NCBI RefSeq assembly: GCF_010730575.1
Contig: NZ_AP022614.1
Span: 3,038,001-3,102,000 of the forward strand
Reading direction: 5' to 3'
DNA from: Mycobacterium parmense
GTDB lineage: Bacteria > Actinomycetota > Actinomycetes > Mycobacteriales > Mycobacteriaceae
Length of the DNA stretch: 64,000 nt
A program made the position numbers and the translations under genes. The notes below the pieces were generated by a model. The model saw nothing but the letters and a program-made list of their open reading frames with translations. It did no database searches and had not been told where the DNA came from. Below, piece by piece: positions 38,575 through 47,410 of this stretch (within the stretch, counting starts at the first letter, position 1; each line of letters begins with the position of its first letter).

Positions 38575-39962
38575 GGGGCGGCCTCGACGCGCACCGCCTG
38601 GATCTCCGCGCGAATCTCGGCCACCATCGCGTCGACGTCCTCGGTGCTGCGCGCCTCCACGTTGAGCCGCAACAACGGCTCGGTGTTGGAGCTGCGCAGG
38701 TTGAACCAGCTGCCGCCGCCCAGATCGACCGTCACCCCGTCGAGGTGATCGAGCGAATGGATGCGGCTGGCGAACGCTTTGAGCACCGCCTCGACGCACA
38801 GCGGCGCATCGGCCACCTTGAAGTTGATCTCGCCGGAGGCTTCGTAGCGCTGGTAGTCGGCCGTCAGCTCCGAGAGCGGGCGGTCCTGCTCGCCCAGGGC
38901 GGCCAGGACGTAAAGAGCCGCCAGCATTCCGGAGTCGGCGCCCCAGAAGTCGCGGAAGTAGTAGTGCGCCGAGTGCTCGCCGCCGAAGATCGCTCCGGTG
39001 TCGGCCATCAGCGCCTTGATGTAGGAATGGCCGACCCGGGAGCGCAGCGGCGTGCCGCCGCGCTCGGTGACCAGCTCCGGCACCGCACGGGAGGTGATCA
39101 CGTTGTGGATGACCGTCGCGCCGATCTCCTTGGTGAGCTCGCGGGCGGCCACCAGGCTGGTGACCGTCGACGGCGCCACGGGCCGGCCGCGCTCGTCGAC
39201 CACGAAGCACCGGTCGGCGTCGCCGTCGAAGGCCAGGCCGACGTCGGCCCCGGTGTCGCGCACGTATTTCTGCAGGTCGACCAGGTTGTCCGGGTCCAGC
39301 GGATTGGCCTCATGGTTGGGGAAGTTGCCGTCGAGCTCGAAATACAGCGGCAGCAAGGTGATCGAGTCGATGGCGCCCAGCACCGCGGGGCTGGTGAGGC
39401 CGGCCATCCCGTTGCCGGCGTCCACCGCGACCCGCAGGGGACGCAGGCCCGAGGTGTTGACCAGCGAGCGCAGGAACTGCCCGTAGTCCTCGAGCACGTC
39501 GCGGTCGGACACGGTTCCGGGTGGCCCGTCGTAGGGGCCGACGCCGGAGATGACCTGGTCGCTGATCAGTCCCAGCCCGGTGTCGGCGCCGACCGGTTTG
39601 GCGCCGGCCCGGCACAGCTTGATGCCGTTGTAGGCCGCCGGGTTGTGGCTCGCGGTGAACATCGCGCCGGGGCAGTCCAGCAGCCCGGAGGCGAAGTAGA
39701 GCTGGTCGGTGGACGCCAATCCGATTCGCACCACGTCCAGGCCCTGGCCGGTGACCCCGGCGGCGAACGCGGCGGCCAGCGTCGGGGAGCTGTCCCGCAT
39801 GTCGTGCCCGATCACCACCCGGTGCGCCCCCTCGGCACGCATCAGCTCGGCGAACGCGGCGCCCAGGTCGGTGACCAGAGACTCGTCGAGCTCTTCGCCG
39901 ACCAGTCCCCGCACGTCATACGCCTTGACGACGCGGTGGACGGTCGCGGCGGGCCGGGACAT
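38571..39962 (-). CDS. manB: Phosphomannomutase ManB (PmmA)
   Basis: A 463-residue alpha-D-phosphohexomutase converting mannose-6-phosphate to mannose-1-phosphate. Four domains with the standard motifs: phosphoserine loop FTASHNPAAYNGIK (serine carries the phosphate), metal loop FDGDADRCFVVDE, sugar-binding loop GGEHSAHYYFRD, and phosphate-binding loop LRSSNTEPLLRLN near the C-terminus. Start: ATG at 39962, giving the ortholog's length (Rv3257c); the frame runs further upstream to 40037 without homology. First of a three-gene operon feeding GDP-mannose synthesis together with manC at 46.3 kb. Confidence 0.96.
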   Translation of the reverse strand: MSRPAATVHRVVKAYDVRGLVGEELDESLVTDLGAAFAELMRAEGAHRVVIGHDMRDSSPTLAAAFAAGVTGQGLDVVRIGLASTDQLYFASGLLDCPGAMFTASHNPAAYNGIKLCRAGAKPVGADTGLGLISDQVISGVGPYDGPPGTVSDRDVLEDYGQFLRSLVNTSGLRPLRVAVDAGNGMAGLTSPAVLGAIDSITLLPLYFELDGNFPNHEANPLDPDNLVDLQKYVRDTGADVGLAFDGDADRCFVVDERGRPVAPSTVTSLVAARELTKEIGATVIHNVITSRAVPELVTERGGTPLRSRVGHSYIKALMADTGAIFGGEHSAHYYFRDFWGADSGMLAALYVLAALGEQDRPLSELTADYQRYEASGEINFKVADAPLCVEAVLKAFASRIHSLDHLDGVTVDLGGGSWFNLRSSNTEPLLRLNVEARSTEDVDAMVAEIRAEIQAVRVEAAP

Positions 39963-40071
39963 GCGGGGCCTCCTGACGCCGAATTCTTCGTCTCTTGGCC
40001 GCCAGCCTATCCGCACGCCGTTGCTGCGCGCGGCCAACGGTCACAACGGATTGCGGTGTGCGCGGGGTGGC

Positions 40072-40527
40072 CTAGTCGCTGGGATCGGGCAGCACCCGCA
40101 GGTGTCCGCGGCGGCGTCCCGTGCGGCGCTCGGGCGGCGCGAGCAAACCGCTGCTCGGGGCGGTGGCCTGCACCCCGGCCGGGTGCAGGTGCGGATCGGC
40201 GAAGCCGTTCAATCCATGTTGCGGCACGCCGTTGCCCGCGCAGGGCACCGCGCGGCCTCCCTCACGCACCGCGTCGGCCAGGGCGACCAGGTCGTCCTCG
40301 TCGGGGTGGTGGGGCTCCGAAAGGAGGGGGCCGGCGTGGCGCACGAGGTCCCATCCCCGGGGCGCCGTGATCCGGCCGGCGTGGCCGACGCACAGGTCCC
40401 AGGAGTGTGGTTCGCGCGCGGTCGCGAGTGGGCCCACCACCGCCGTCGAGTCCGAGTAGACGAACGTCAAGGTCGCCACGGCGTAGTGCGGACACCCGGG
40501 CCGGCAACAGCGACGGGGAACGTTCAC
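40072..40527 (-). CDS. DUF3499 family protein (Rv3258c ortholog)
   Basis: A 151-residue protein of the actinobacterial DUF3499 family. Near the N-terminus is a zinc-ribbon-like pair of cysteines in RRCCRPGCPHYAVATLTFVY, then SWDLCVGHAGRITAPRGWDLVRH; the cysteines and histidines suggest metal binding (inference). The tail is basic and proline-rich (RRTGRRRGHLRVLPDPSD). The chosen start is the GTG at 40527 because family members begin just before RRC; an ATG at 40578 would add 17 residues. It is always near manB and whiB2 in mycobacteria; function unknown. Confidence 0.75.
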   Translation of the reverse strand: MNVPRRCCRPGCPHYAVATLTFVYSDSTAVVGPLATAREPHSWDLCVGHAGRITAPRGWDLVRHAGPLLSEPHHPDEDDLVALADAVREGGRAVPCAGNGVPQHGLNGFADPHLHPAGVQATAPSSGLLAPPERRTGRRRGHLRVLPDPSD

Positions 40528-40700
40528 GATCGAAAGGCTAGCGTGCGCAAACGCCGCCGAAGCGCCGGACACGCGCATGCGACCGGCCCGCGATGTCCAA
40601 CCGTTACCATCGGCGCGTGGGCGAATCCCGCGGCTCCCCGCGACGAGATCGGTCTCAGGACGGTTCGGCTCCACACCGACCCTTCCGGCGAGGCCGCGAA

Positions 40701-41123
40701 ATGCGCGGTCCGCTGCTGCCGCCGACGGTGCCGGGCTGGCGCAGCCGCGCCGAGCGATTCGACATGGCGGTACTGGAGGCCTACGAACCCATCGAGCAGC
40801 ACTGGCAGGACCGGCTGTCCGGGCTGGACGTCGCGGTCGACGAAATCCCGCGGATCGCGGCCAAGGACCCCGAGAGTGTGCAGTGGCCACCCGAGGTGAT
40901 CGCCGACGGCCCGATAGCGCTGGCCCGCTTGATCCCGGCGGGTGTAGATGTCCGCGGCAACGCCACGCGGGCACGAATTGTGCTGTTTCGCAAGCCTATT
41001 GAGCGACGGGCCAAGGACACCGTCGAACTGGGTGAGTTGTTGCACGAGATCCTGGTGGCCCAGGTGGCCATCTATCTCGACGTTGAGCCCTCGGTCATCG
41101 ACCCGACGATCGACGACGACTAG
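40701..41123 (+). CDS. Zincin-like metallopeptidase family protein with degenerate active site (Rv3259 ortholog)
   Basis: A 140-residue protein of the small bacterial metallopeptidase-like family (PF06262). The conserved helix reads ELGELLHEILVAQVAIYLDV; the HExxH zinc motif is reduced to HEILV, the second histidine being Ala, so peptidase activity is doubtful. The front part contains VPGWRSRAERFDMAVLEAYEP and the strand RARIVLFRKPIE. Start: ATG at 40701 behind GAGG, giving the ortholog's length; the ATG at 40593 would add a disordered basic stretch. It is divergent from the DUF3499 gene and convergent with whiB2. Confidence 0.75.
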   Translation: MRGPLLPPTVPGWRSRAERFDMAVLEAYEPIEQHWQDRLSGLDVAVDEIPRIAAKDPESVQWPPEVIADGPIALARLIPAGVDVRGNATRARIVLFRKPIERRAKDTVELGELLHEILVAQVAIYLDVEPSVIDPTIDDD

Positions 41124-41144
41124 TTTCTCCGGTTCGGTTGCGCG

Positions 41145-41504
41145 TCAGATGATGCCGCGCTTGAGGCGGCGACGCTCGCGTTCGGAGAGGCCGCCCCAGA
41201 TGCCGAAGCGCTCGTCGTGCTCGAGGGCGTACTCGAGGCACTCGTGGCGCACCTCGCAGCCGAGGCAGATCTTCTTGGCCTCCCGGGTGGAGCCGCCCTT
41301 CTCGGGGAAGAACGCCTCGGGGTCGGTCTGCGCGCACAGTGCACGGTCCTGCCACTGGTCGGCGACCGGCTCGGCCACGGGCTCGGGCTCGAAGACGGCG
41401 GGCACATCGGGAACAACGGTTAGGTGCGGCCGGGAAACCGGTGCCGAGCCGACGGTGGTGTGCGGCGTGCTAGCCATGACGCCACGGAGATGTTCGTAAG
41501 ACAT
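41145..41504 (-). CDS. whiB2: Transcriptional regulator WhiB2
   Basis: A 119-residue Wbl iron-sulfur protein, ortholog of the essential septation regulator WhiB2/WhmD. Four cluster cysteines: Cys57 (in RALCAQTD), Cys80, Cys83 and Cys89 (KICLGCEVRHEC); then the GIWGG turn and basic tail RERRRLKRGII that contact DNA and SigA region 4. The first 50 residues are disordered and proline/valine-rich. Start: ATG at 41504 with AGGAGG upstream; an in-frame ATG at 41477 would give a 110-residue protein. The AT-rich 300-base region upstream holds a promoter and an SOS-like palindrome, so regulation looks elaborate. Confidence 0.93.
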   Translation of the reverse strand: MSYEHLRGVMASTPHTTVGSAPVSRPHLTVVPDVPAVFEPEPVAEPVADQWQDRALCAQTDPEAFFPEKGGSTREAKKICLGCEVRHECLEYALEHDERFGIWGGLSERERRRLKRGII

Positions 41505-41570
41505 GCGGTCGTCCGCCTCCTCAGTTGGATTGAGAGAGTGAGTGATTCCCACTTTTCTGATGTACAGACA

Positions 41571-41590
41571 ATTCGAACAAGTGATCGAAT
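41571..41590. promoter_or_regulatory. SOS-box-like palindrome in the whiB2 leader
   Basis: ATTCGA, eight bases, TCGAAT: a perfect inverted repeat containing TCGAAC-AAGT-GATCGA, one base away from the mycobacterial LexA consensus TCGAAC-N4-GTTCGA. It lies 67 bases upstream of the whiB2 ATG and downstream of the predicted promoter, where a repressor could block elongation. whiB2 is not a recognised LexA target as far as I recall, so this is a candidate only. Confidence 0.4.
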
Positions 41591-41643
41591 CTCGGCCTGC
41601 GACACCGGAATCGGCCGGCCAACCGGGAAATGACACTGTTGTG

Positions 41644-41672
41644 ATTAGACACGGGTTGACCTGCTGGGTCAA
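41644..41672 (-). promoter_or_regulatory. SigA-type promoter for whiB2
   Basis: On the minus strand TTGACC (41672-41667) and TCTAAT (41649-41644) are separated by exactly 17 bases, a good match to the mycobacterial SigA -35/-10. It would give a leader of about 130 bases before the whiB2 ATG. The -35 hexamer is one arm of an inverted repeat, TTGACC-N5-GGTCAA (41656-41672), whose other arm faces fbiA and could be the -35 of a divergent promoter, although no strong -10 follows it. Confidence 0.5.
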
Positions 41673-41804
41673 GCGTTATGGGGCATTTCCATATCATCTC
41701 GTGACCAGATTTCGGCGTTTCCGTGTTTTCCACCCTTCGGCGTGTCGATCACACCGCTCACTCGCCCACCATCCGCAACGTTGCGGGCAGTACTGTCAAC
41801 CAAT

Positions 41805-42818
41805 GTGAAGGTCACGGTTCTGGTCGGCGGGGTCGGCGGCGCCCGCTTCCTGCTGGGTGTTCAACAGTTGCTCGGGCTCGGTCAGTTCGATCAACGGCAG
41901 GGCCAAGGCTCTCCGGCCGGCACCCACGAACTCCGCGCGATCGTCAACATCGGCGACGACGCGTGGATCCATGGACTTCGGGTCTGCCCGGACCTGGACA
42001 CCTGCATGTACACCTTAGGTGGAGGTGTTGACCCGGAGCGAGGGTGGGGTCACCGCGACGAAACCTGGCACGCCAAAGAGGAATTGGCGCGCTACGGCGT
42101 GCAACCCGACTGGTTCATGCTGGGCGACCGCGACCTGGGCACGCACCTGGTGCGCACCCAGATGCTCAACGCCGGCTACCCGCTGTCACAGATCACCACC
42201 GCCCTGTGCGACCGTTGGCAACCGGGTGCGCGGTTGCTGCCCGCCACGGACGACCGTTGCGAGACCCATGTGGTGATCACCGACCCTGCCGACGGCAGCC
42301 GGCGCGCGATCCACTTCCAGGAGTGGTGGGTGCGCCACCGGGCCAAGGTGCCCACCCACAGCTTTGCGTTCGTCGGCGCCGAAAAGGCAAGCGCCGCATC
42401 TGAAGCCGTCGCGGCCATTGCCGACGCGGACGTCATCATGCTGGCGCCGTCCAACCCGGTGGTGAGCGTCGGCGCCATCCTGGCCGTCCCCGGCATCCGT
42501 GGCGCGCTGCGCGCGGCGAGCGCCCCGGTGATCGGCTATTCGCCGATCATCGGCGGAAAGCCGTTGCGCGGCATGGCCGATGAATGCCTGCGCGTGATCG
42601 GCGTGGAATCCACCGCCGAGGCCGTCGGGCGCCACTACGGGGCGCGCAGCGGCACCGGCATCCTGGACTGCTGGCTGGTGCACGAGGGCGACCCGGCCGG
42701 CTTCCAGGCCGACATCGAAGGGGTCGCGGTGCGCTCCGTGCCGCTGCTGATGACCGACCCCGCGGCGACGGCCGAGATGGTCAGGGCGGGCCTCGACCTC
42801 GCGGGCGTCGCGGCGTGA
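41805..42818 (+). CDS. fbiA: F420 biosynthesis transferase FbiA
   Basis: A 337-residue 2-phospho-L-lactate transferase-type enzyme; in mycobacteria it joins phosphoenolpyruvyl-GPP to Fo, giving dehydro-F420-0. It begins [21 protein letters not shown] (nucleotide/Fo site), then [47 protein letters not shown] and [20 protein letters not shown] small loop (about residues 30-42) is longer than in M. tuberculosis. Start: GTG at 41805. Cytosolic; the F420 made here serves nitroreductases, Fgd1 and others. Its TGA overlaps the fbiB GTG. Confidence 0.96.
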   Translation: MKVTVLVGGVGGARFLLGVQQLLGLGQFDQRQGQGSPAGTHELRAIVNIGDDAWIHGLRVCPDLDTCMYTLGGGVDPERGWGHRDETWHAKEELARYGVQPDWFMLGDRDLGTHLVRTQMLNAGYPLSQITTALCDRWQPGARLLPATDDRCETHVVITDPADGSRRAIHFQEWWVRHRAKVPTHSFAFVGAEKASAASEAVAAIADADVIMLAPSNPVVSVGAILAVPGIRGALRAASAPVIGYSPIIGGKPLRGMADECLRVIGVESTAEAVGRHYGARSGTGILDCWLVHEGDPAGFQADIEGVAVRSVPLLMTDPAATAEMVRAGLDLAGVAA

Positions 42819-44155
42819 CCGAGCACGGCACCGCCGCCGCCCTCGAGATCCTGCCCGTCACGGGGCTTCCCGAGTTCCGGCCCGGCGACGACCTGAGCGC
42901 GGCCGTCGCGGCCGCCGCACCGTGGCTGCAGGACCGCGACGTCGTGGTGGTCACCAGCAAGGCGGTCTCCAAGTGCGAGGGGCGGCTGGTGCCCGCGCCG
43001 AGCGACCCCGAGGAGCGGGACGCGCTGCGGCGCAAGCTCGTCGACGACGAGGCGGTGCGCGTGCTCGCGCGCAAGGGCCGGACACTGATCACCGAGAGCC
43101 GGATCGGCCTGGTCCAGGCCGCCGCGGGCGTGGACGGCTCCAACGTGGGTCGCGGGGAGCTGGCGCTGCTGCCCGTCGACCCGGACGCCAGCGCCGCCGC
43201 CCTGCGCGCCGGGCTGCGCGAGTTGCTCGGCGTCGACGTGGCGGTGATCGTCACCGACACGATGGGCCGCGCCTGGCGCAACGGCCAGACCGACACCGCC
43301 ATCGGCGCGGCGGGCCTGCCCGTGCTGCACAGCTATGCGGGCGCGGTCGACGCGCACGGCAACGAGCTGGTGGTCACCGAGATCGCGATCGCCGACGAGG
43401 TCGCCGCGGCCGCCGACCTGGTCAAGGGCAAGCTCACCGCCGTGCCGGTCGCCGTCGTGCGCGGGCTCAAGCTGGCCGACGACGGCACGACCGCACGCCG
43501 GTTGCTGCGACCCGGACCCGAGGACCTGTTCTGGCTCGGCACCGCGGAGGCCATCGAGCTGGGCCGCCGGCAGGCTCAGCTGCTGCGCCGGTCGGTGCGG
43601 CGGTTCGGTGACGAGCCGGTGCCCCCGGACCTGCTCGAGGACGCGGTCGCCGAGGCCCTCACCGCGCCGGCCCCGCACCACACCCGGCCGGTCCGGTTCG
43701 TCTGGCTGCAGAACCGGGCCGCCCGCATCCGGCTGCTGGACCGCATGAAGGACAAGTGGCGCGCAGACCTCGCCGCAGACGGCAGGCCCGCCGAGTCGGT
43801 CGAACGGCGCGTGAACCGCGGCCAGATCCTCTACGACGCACCCGAAGTCGTGGTCCCGTTCCTGGTTCCCGACGGCGCGCACAGCTACCCCGACGCCGCC
43901 CGCGCCGACGCCGAGCACACCATGTTCACCGTTGCCGTCGGGGCGGCCGTGCAGGCCCTGCTGGTGGCGCTGGCGGTGCGCGGGCTCGGCAGTTGCTGGA
44001 TCGGCTCGACGATCTTTGCCGCCGACCTGGTGCGCGCCGAGCTGGAGCTGCCCGCCGACTGGGAGCCGTTGGGCGCCATCGCCGTCGGCTACGCCGCCGA
44101 GCCCGCCGGACCCCGCGACCCGGCCGCCACCACGGACCTGCTGGTTCGGAAGTGA
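42815..44155 (+). CDS. fbiB: F420 biosynthesis bifunctional protein FbiB
   Basis: A 446-residue two-domain enzyme. The N-terminal CofE-like domain (about 1-245), with [38 protein letters not shown] and GRPL-like segments, is a GTP-dependent gamma-glutamyl ligase building the polyglutamate tail. The C-terminal nitroreductase-fold domain (about 250-446), with [20 protein letters not shown] and [14 protein letters not shown], binds FMN and reduces dehydro-F420-0 to F420-0. Length equals the M. tuberculosis protein within two residues. Start: GTG at 42815 overlapping the fbiA stop by 4 bases; its own stop overlaps the methylase start in the same way. Confidence 0.96.
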   Translation: MTEHGTAAALEILPVTGLPEFRPGDDLSAAVAAAAPWLQDRDVVVVTSKAVSKCEGRLVPAPSDPEERDALRRKLVDDEAVRVLARKGRTLITESRIGLVQAAAGVDGSNVGRGELALLPVDPDASAAALRAGLRELLGVDVAVIVTDTMGRAWRNGQTDTAIGAAGLPVLHSYAGAVDAHGNELVVTEIAIADEVAAAADLVKGKLTAVPVAVVRGLKLADDGTTARRLLRPGPEDLFWLGTAEAIELGRRQAQLLRRSVRRFGDEPVPPDLLEDAVAEALTAPAPHHTRPVRFVWLQNRAARIRLLDRMKDKWRADLAADGRPAESVERRVNRGQILYDAPEVVVPFLVPDGAHSYPDAARADAEHTMFTVAVGAAVQALLVALAVRGLGSCWIGSTIFAADLVRAELELPADWEPLGAIAVGYAAEPAGPRDPAATTDLLVRK

Positions 44156-45747
44156 CGTCGGTGCAGACGTTCGCGGGCAAGGCGGCGGCGTCGGCCGGCA
44201 AGATCCGCGGCGGCTACTACACCCCGGCGGCCGTCGCCAGGTTCTTGGCCGGCTGGGTCCGCGAAGCCGGCCCGGCGATCGTCGAGCCGTCCTGCGGCGA
44301 CGGCGCGATCCTGCGCGAGCTCGGCCGCCTCACCGACCGGGCCCGCGGCGTGGAGCTCGTCGAGTCGGAGGCGGCGAAGGCCCGCGAATTCGCTCCCGTG
44401 GACGCCGAGAGCCTCTTCACCTGGGCGGCCGGAAGCCGGCCCGGCGGCTGGGACGCCGTGGCGGGCAACCCGCCCTACATCCGCTTCGGGAACTGGCCGT
44501 CCGACCAGCGCGCACCGGCACTGGAGCTGATGCGGCGGGAGGGACTGCGCCCCACCCGGCTCACCAACGCCTGGGTGCCCTTCGTGGTGGCGAGCGCCGC
44601 GCTGGTGCGCGACGGCGGGCGGGTGGGGCTGGTGCTGCCCGCCGAGCTGCTGCAGGTCTCCTATGCCGCGCAGCTGCGCGACTTCCTGCTGAGGCGGTTC
44701 CGCGAGATCACGCTGCTCACCTTCGAACGGCTGGTGTTCGACGGCGTCCTGCAGGAGGTCGTGCTGTTCTGCGGTGTCGTCGGGCCCGGCCCGGCGCGGG
44801 TGCGCACGGTCCACCTTGCCGACGCCGACGCGCTCGCCGACTCCGACCTCGACGTCGAGCGCCGTCCTTTTGCGCCCGCGCTGCTGCACGAGGACGAGAA
44901 GTGGACCAAGTACTTCCTGGACCCCGGCGCGATCCGGCAGCTGCGCGCGCTCAAGGCGTCGGGGGCCATGCCCCGGCTCGGCGCCGTCGCCGAGGTCGAC
45001 GTCGGCATCGTGACGGGCCGCAACACCTTCTTCACCTTCACCGACGCGCAGGCCCGCGAGCTCGGCCTGACAGCGCACTGCGTCCCGCTCGTCTCGCGCA
45101 GCTTCCAGCTGTCCGGCCTGGTCTATGACACCGATTGCCGCGCAAGCGACCTCGCCGCCGGTCGCCGGACGTGGCTGCTGAGCGCGCCCCGCGAGCCGGT
45201 CGATCCGGCCCTGCTCGCCCACATCGCAGCCGGGGAGGCCGCGGGCGTCCACAGCGGGTACAAGTGCTCCATCCGCAAGCCGTGGTGGGTCACCCCGTCG
45301 CTGTGGTGCCCCGACCTGTTCATGCTGCGCCAGGTCCACCTGGCGCCGCGACTGACCGTCAACGCCGCCGGTGCCACCAGCACCGACACCGTGCACCGGG
45401 TCCGGCTCGGCGCGGGCGTCCGGGCCGGCGCGCTCGCCGCGGTGTTCCACAACAGCGCGACGTTCGCCTTCGCCGAGATCATGGGCCGCAGTTACGGCGG
45501 CGGCATCCTCGAGCTGGAACCCGGGGAGGCCGAACAGCTGCCCGTGCCCCCGCCGGCCCTCGCCGACGCCGAACTCGCCCGCGACGTCGACCTGCTGCTG
45601 AAGTCCGGCGAGACCCTGCGGGCGCTCGACCTCGTGGACCGGCGCGTCCTCGTCGACGGGCTCGGCCTGTCGCCGGAGCTGGTGGCGCAGTGCCGGTCCG
45701 CGTGGGAGGCGCTGCGCGATCGCCGGGCGGGGCGGCGGTCGCGGTGA
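44152..45747 (+). CDS. mamA: N6-adenine DNA methyltransferase (MamA/Rv3263 ortholog)
   Basis: A 531-residue orphan type II-like methyltransferase. Start region [23 protein letters not shown] site [13 protein letters not shown] and catalytic motif AGNPPYIRF identify an N6-adenine enzyme with a C-terminal target-recognition half ([34 protein letters not shown]). The M. tuberculosis ortholog MamA methylates CTGGAG and alters promoter strength at overlapping -10 sites; no restriction partner exists here either. The GTG at 44152 overlaps the fbiB TGA (GTGA) and its stop overlaps the NUDIX start, so four genes are coupled. An alternative GTG is at 44161. Confidence 0.92.
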   Translation: MTSVQTFAGKAAASAGKIRGGYYTPAAVARFLAGWVREAGPAIVEPSCGDGAILRELGRLTDRARGVELVESEAAKAREFAPVDAESLFTWAAGSRPGGWDAVAGNPPYIRFGNWPSDQRAPALELMRREGLRPTRLTNAWVPFVVASAALVRDGGRVGLVLPAELLQVSYAAQLRDFLLRRFREITLLTFERLVFDGVLQEVVLFCGVVGPGPARVRTVHLADADALADSDLDVERRPFAPALLHEDEKWTKYFLDPGAIRQLRALKASGAMPRLGAVAEVDVGIVTGRNTFFTFTDAQARELGLTAHCVPLVSRSFQLSGLVYDTDCRASDLAAGRRTWLLSAPREPVDPALLAHIAAGEAAGVHSGYKCSIRKPWWVTPSLWCPDLFMLRQVHLAPRLTVNAAGATSTDTVHRVRLGAGVRAGALAAVFHNSATFAFAEIMGRSYGGGILELEPGEAEQLPVPPPALADAELARDVDLLLKSGETLRALDLVDRRVLVDGLGLSPELVAQCRSAWEALRDRRAGRRSR

Positions 45748-46283
45748 GCGTTCGGGAGTCGGCGATCTCGGTCCTGACCCATTGGCACCCGCCCGATCCT
45801 GCGCAGGACTCGTTGCGGCACGCCGTGCTGGCCTTCGTGCACGGCCGTCCCGACGCCTGCCTGCGCGAGTGCGTGCCGGGCCACGTCACCGCCTCGGCCC
45901 TGGTGCTCGACCACACGGGCACCCGGGTGCTGCTGACCCTGCATCCCCGGGTGGGCCGCTGGGTGCAGCTGGGCGGCCACTGCGACGCCGGTGACGCCGA
46001 CATCGTCGCCGCCGCGCTGCGCGAGGCCACCGAGGAGTCCGGAGTCGACGCCCTGCGCATCGACCCCGAGCTGGCCGCGGTGCACGTCCACCCGGTCACG
46101 TGTTCGCTGGGTGTGCCGACCCGTCACCTGGACCTGCAGTTCGTCGCGCACGCGCCCGCCGGCGTGCACATCGCGATCAGCGACGAGTCGGTGGACCTGC
46201 GCTGGTGGCCGGTCGACGCGCTGCCGGACGGCAGCGACGACGCGCTGGCCTATCTGGTCGCGCGGGCCACGCGTCGATCGTGA
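45744..46283 (+). CDS. NUDIX hydrolase
   Basis: A 179-residue NUDIX-fold protein. The box region reads LGGHCDAGDADIVAAALREA then TEESGV: the REUxEExGU half with its metal-binding glutamates is intact, while the first half departs from GxxxxxE, as in the LGGHxD subgroup of actinobacterial NUDIX proteins. Other strands: VTASALVLDHTGTRVLLTLH and LDLQFVAHAP. Substrate unknown; nucleotide sugars, capped nucleotides and ADP-ribose are typical. The GTG at 45744 overlaps the methylase stop (GTGA). I do not recall this gene at the same place in M. tuberculosis, so it may be an addition to the fbi-mamA operon. Confidence 0.85.
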   Translation: MSVRESAISVLTHWHPPDPAQDSLRHAVLAFVHGRPDACLRECVPGHVTASALVLDHTGTRVLLTLHPRVGRWVQLGGHCDAGDADIVAAALREATEESGVDALRIDPELAAVHVHPVTCSLGVPTRHLDLQFVAHAPAGVHIAISDESVDLRWWPVDALPDGSDDALAYLVARATRRS

Positions 46284-46317
46284 CGTCAGCCGCACGCCCG
46301 GCGGGACAGCCAGCGGG

Positions 46318-47409
46318 CTAGACGTCCGAGGAGTAGCGGATCCCGCCGTCGGGAATGGAGATACCGGGCCAGACCCGGGCGCCGCGCAGCAGCTCGCAGC
46401 GCGCGCCGATGTCGGCGCCGTCGCCGATGACGCCGTCGCGGATCAGCGCCCGCGGGCCGATGCGCACCCCGAAGCCGATGATCGAGCGCTCGATCACGCT
46501 GCCGGCCTCGACCTTGACGCCGTCGAAGACCACCGCGCCGTCCAGCCGCACGCCGGGGCCGATCTCGGCGCCCCGCCCGACGACCGTGCCGCCGATCAGC
46601 ACCGCGCCCGGCGACACCGCCGCGCCGTCGTGGACCAGCTGCTCCCCGCGGTGGCCCCGCAGCGCCGGTGACGGGGCGATCCCGCGGACCAGGTCCGCCG
46701 AACCGCGCACGAAGTCTTCGGGTGTGCCCATGTCCCGCCAGTAGGTGGCGTCGACGTATCCGCAGACCTTGACGTCGGCGTCCGAGAGCAGGGCGGGGAA
46801 CACCTCGCGCTCGACGGAGACCTCGCGGCCGCGCGGGATCCGGTCGATCATCGCGCGTCCGAAGACGTAACAGCCGGCGTTGATCTGGTCGGTCGGCGGG
46901 TCCTGCGTCTTCTCCAGGAACGCGGTGACCCGGCCCTGGTCGTCGGTGGGCACGCAGCCGAACGCGCGCGGGTCGCCGACGCGGACCAGGTGCAGGGTCA
47001 CGTCGGCGCGGTTGGTCTGGTGGAAGTCCAGCAGCTGGCCCAGGTCGGCGCCCGAGAGCACGTCGCCGTTGAACACCATCGCGGTGTCGTGGCGCAGCTT
47101 GTCGGCGACGTTCGCGATGCCGCCGCCGGTGCCCAGCGGGGTCTCCTCGGTCACGTAGTCGATCTGCAGGCCCAGCTTCGAGCCGTCACCGAACTCCGCC
47201 TCGAACACCGCCGCCTTGTACGACGTGCTGAGGATCACGTGCTCGATGCCCGCCGCCGCGATCCGCGACAACAGATGCGTCAGGAACGGCAGCCCGGCCG
47301 TCGGCAGCATCGGCTTGGGCGCCGACAGTGTCAGCGGCCGCAGCCGGGTGCCCTTGCCACCGACCAGGACCACGGCGTCAACCTGAGAGCCTCCCAACAC
47401 GTTCGCCAC
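46318..47409 (-). CDS. manC: Mannose-1-phosphate guanylyltransferase (Rv3264c ortholog; also called ManB/RmlA2)
   Basis: A 363-residue sugar nucleotidyltransferase making GDP-mannose from mannose-1-phosphate and GTP. The N-terminal Rossmann-like domain opens VDAVVLVGGKGTRLRPLTLS (signature GGxGTRLxPLT) and has TPLGTGGGIANV and FNGDVLSG (metal Asp). The C-terminal part is a left-handed beta-helix of isoleucine/valine-rich hexapeptides (VVGRGAEIGPGVRLDGAVVF, RALIRDGVIGDGADIG), giving the oligomer interface. Start: GTG at 47409. It supplies GDP-Man for PIM, LAM and O-mannosylation, and is co-directional with wbbL, one base after it. Confidence 0.93.
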   Translation of the reverse strand: MANVLGGSQVDAVVLVGGKGTRLRPLTLSAPKPMLPTAGLPFLTHLLSRIAAAGIEHVILSTSYKAAVFEAEFGDGSKLGLQIDYVTEETPLGTGGGIANVADKLRHDTAMVFNGDVLSGADLGQLLDFHQTNRADVTLHLVRVGDPRAFGCVPTDDQGRVTAFLEKTQDPPTDQINAGCYVFGRAMIDRIPRGREVSVEREVFPALLSDADVKVCGYVDATYWRDMGTPEDFVRGSADLVRGIAPSPALRGHRGEQLVHDGAAVSPGAVLIGGTVVGRGAEIGPGVRLDGAVVFDGVKVEAGSVIERSIIGFGVRIGPRALIRDGVIGDGADIGARCELLRGARVWPGISIPDGGIRYSSDV

Positions 47410-47410
47410 T

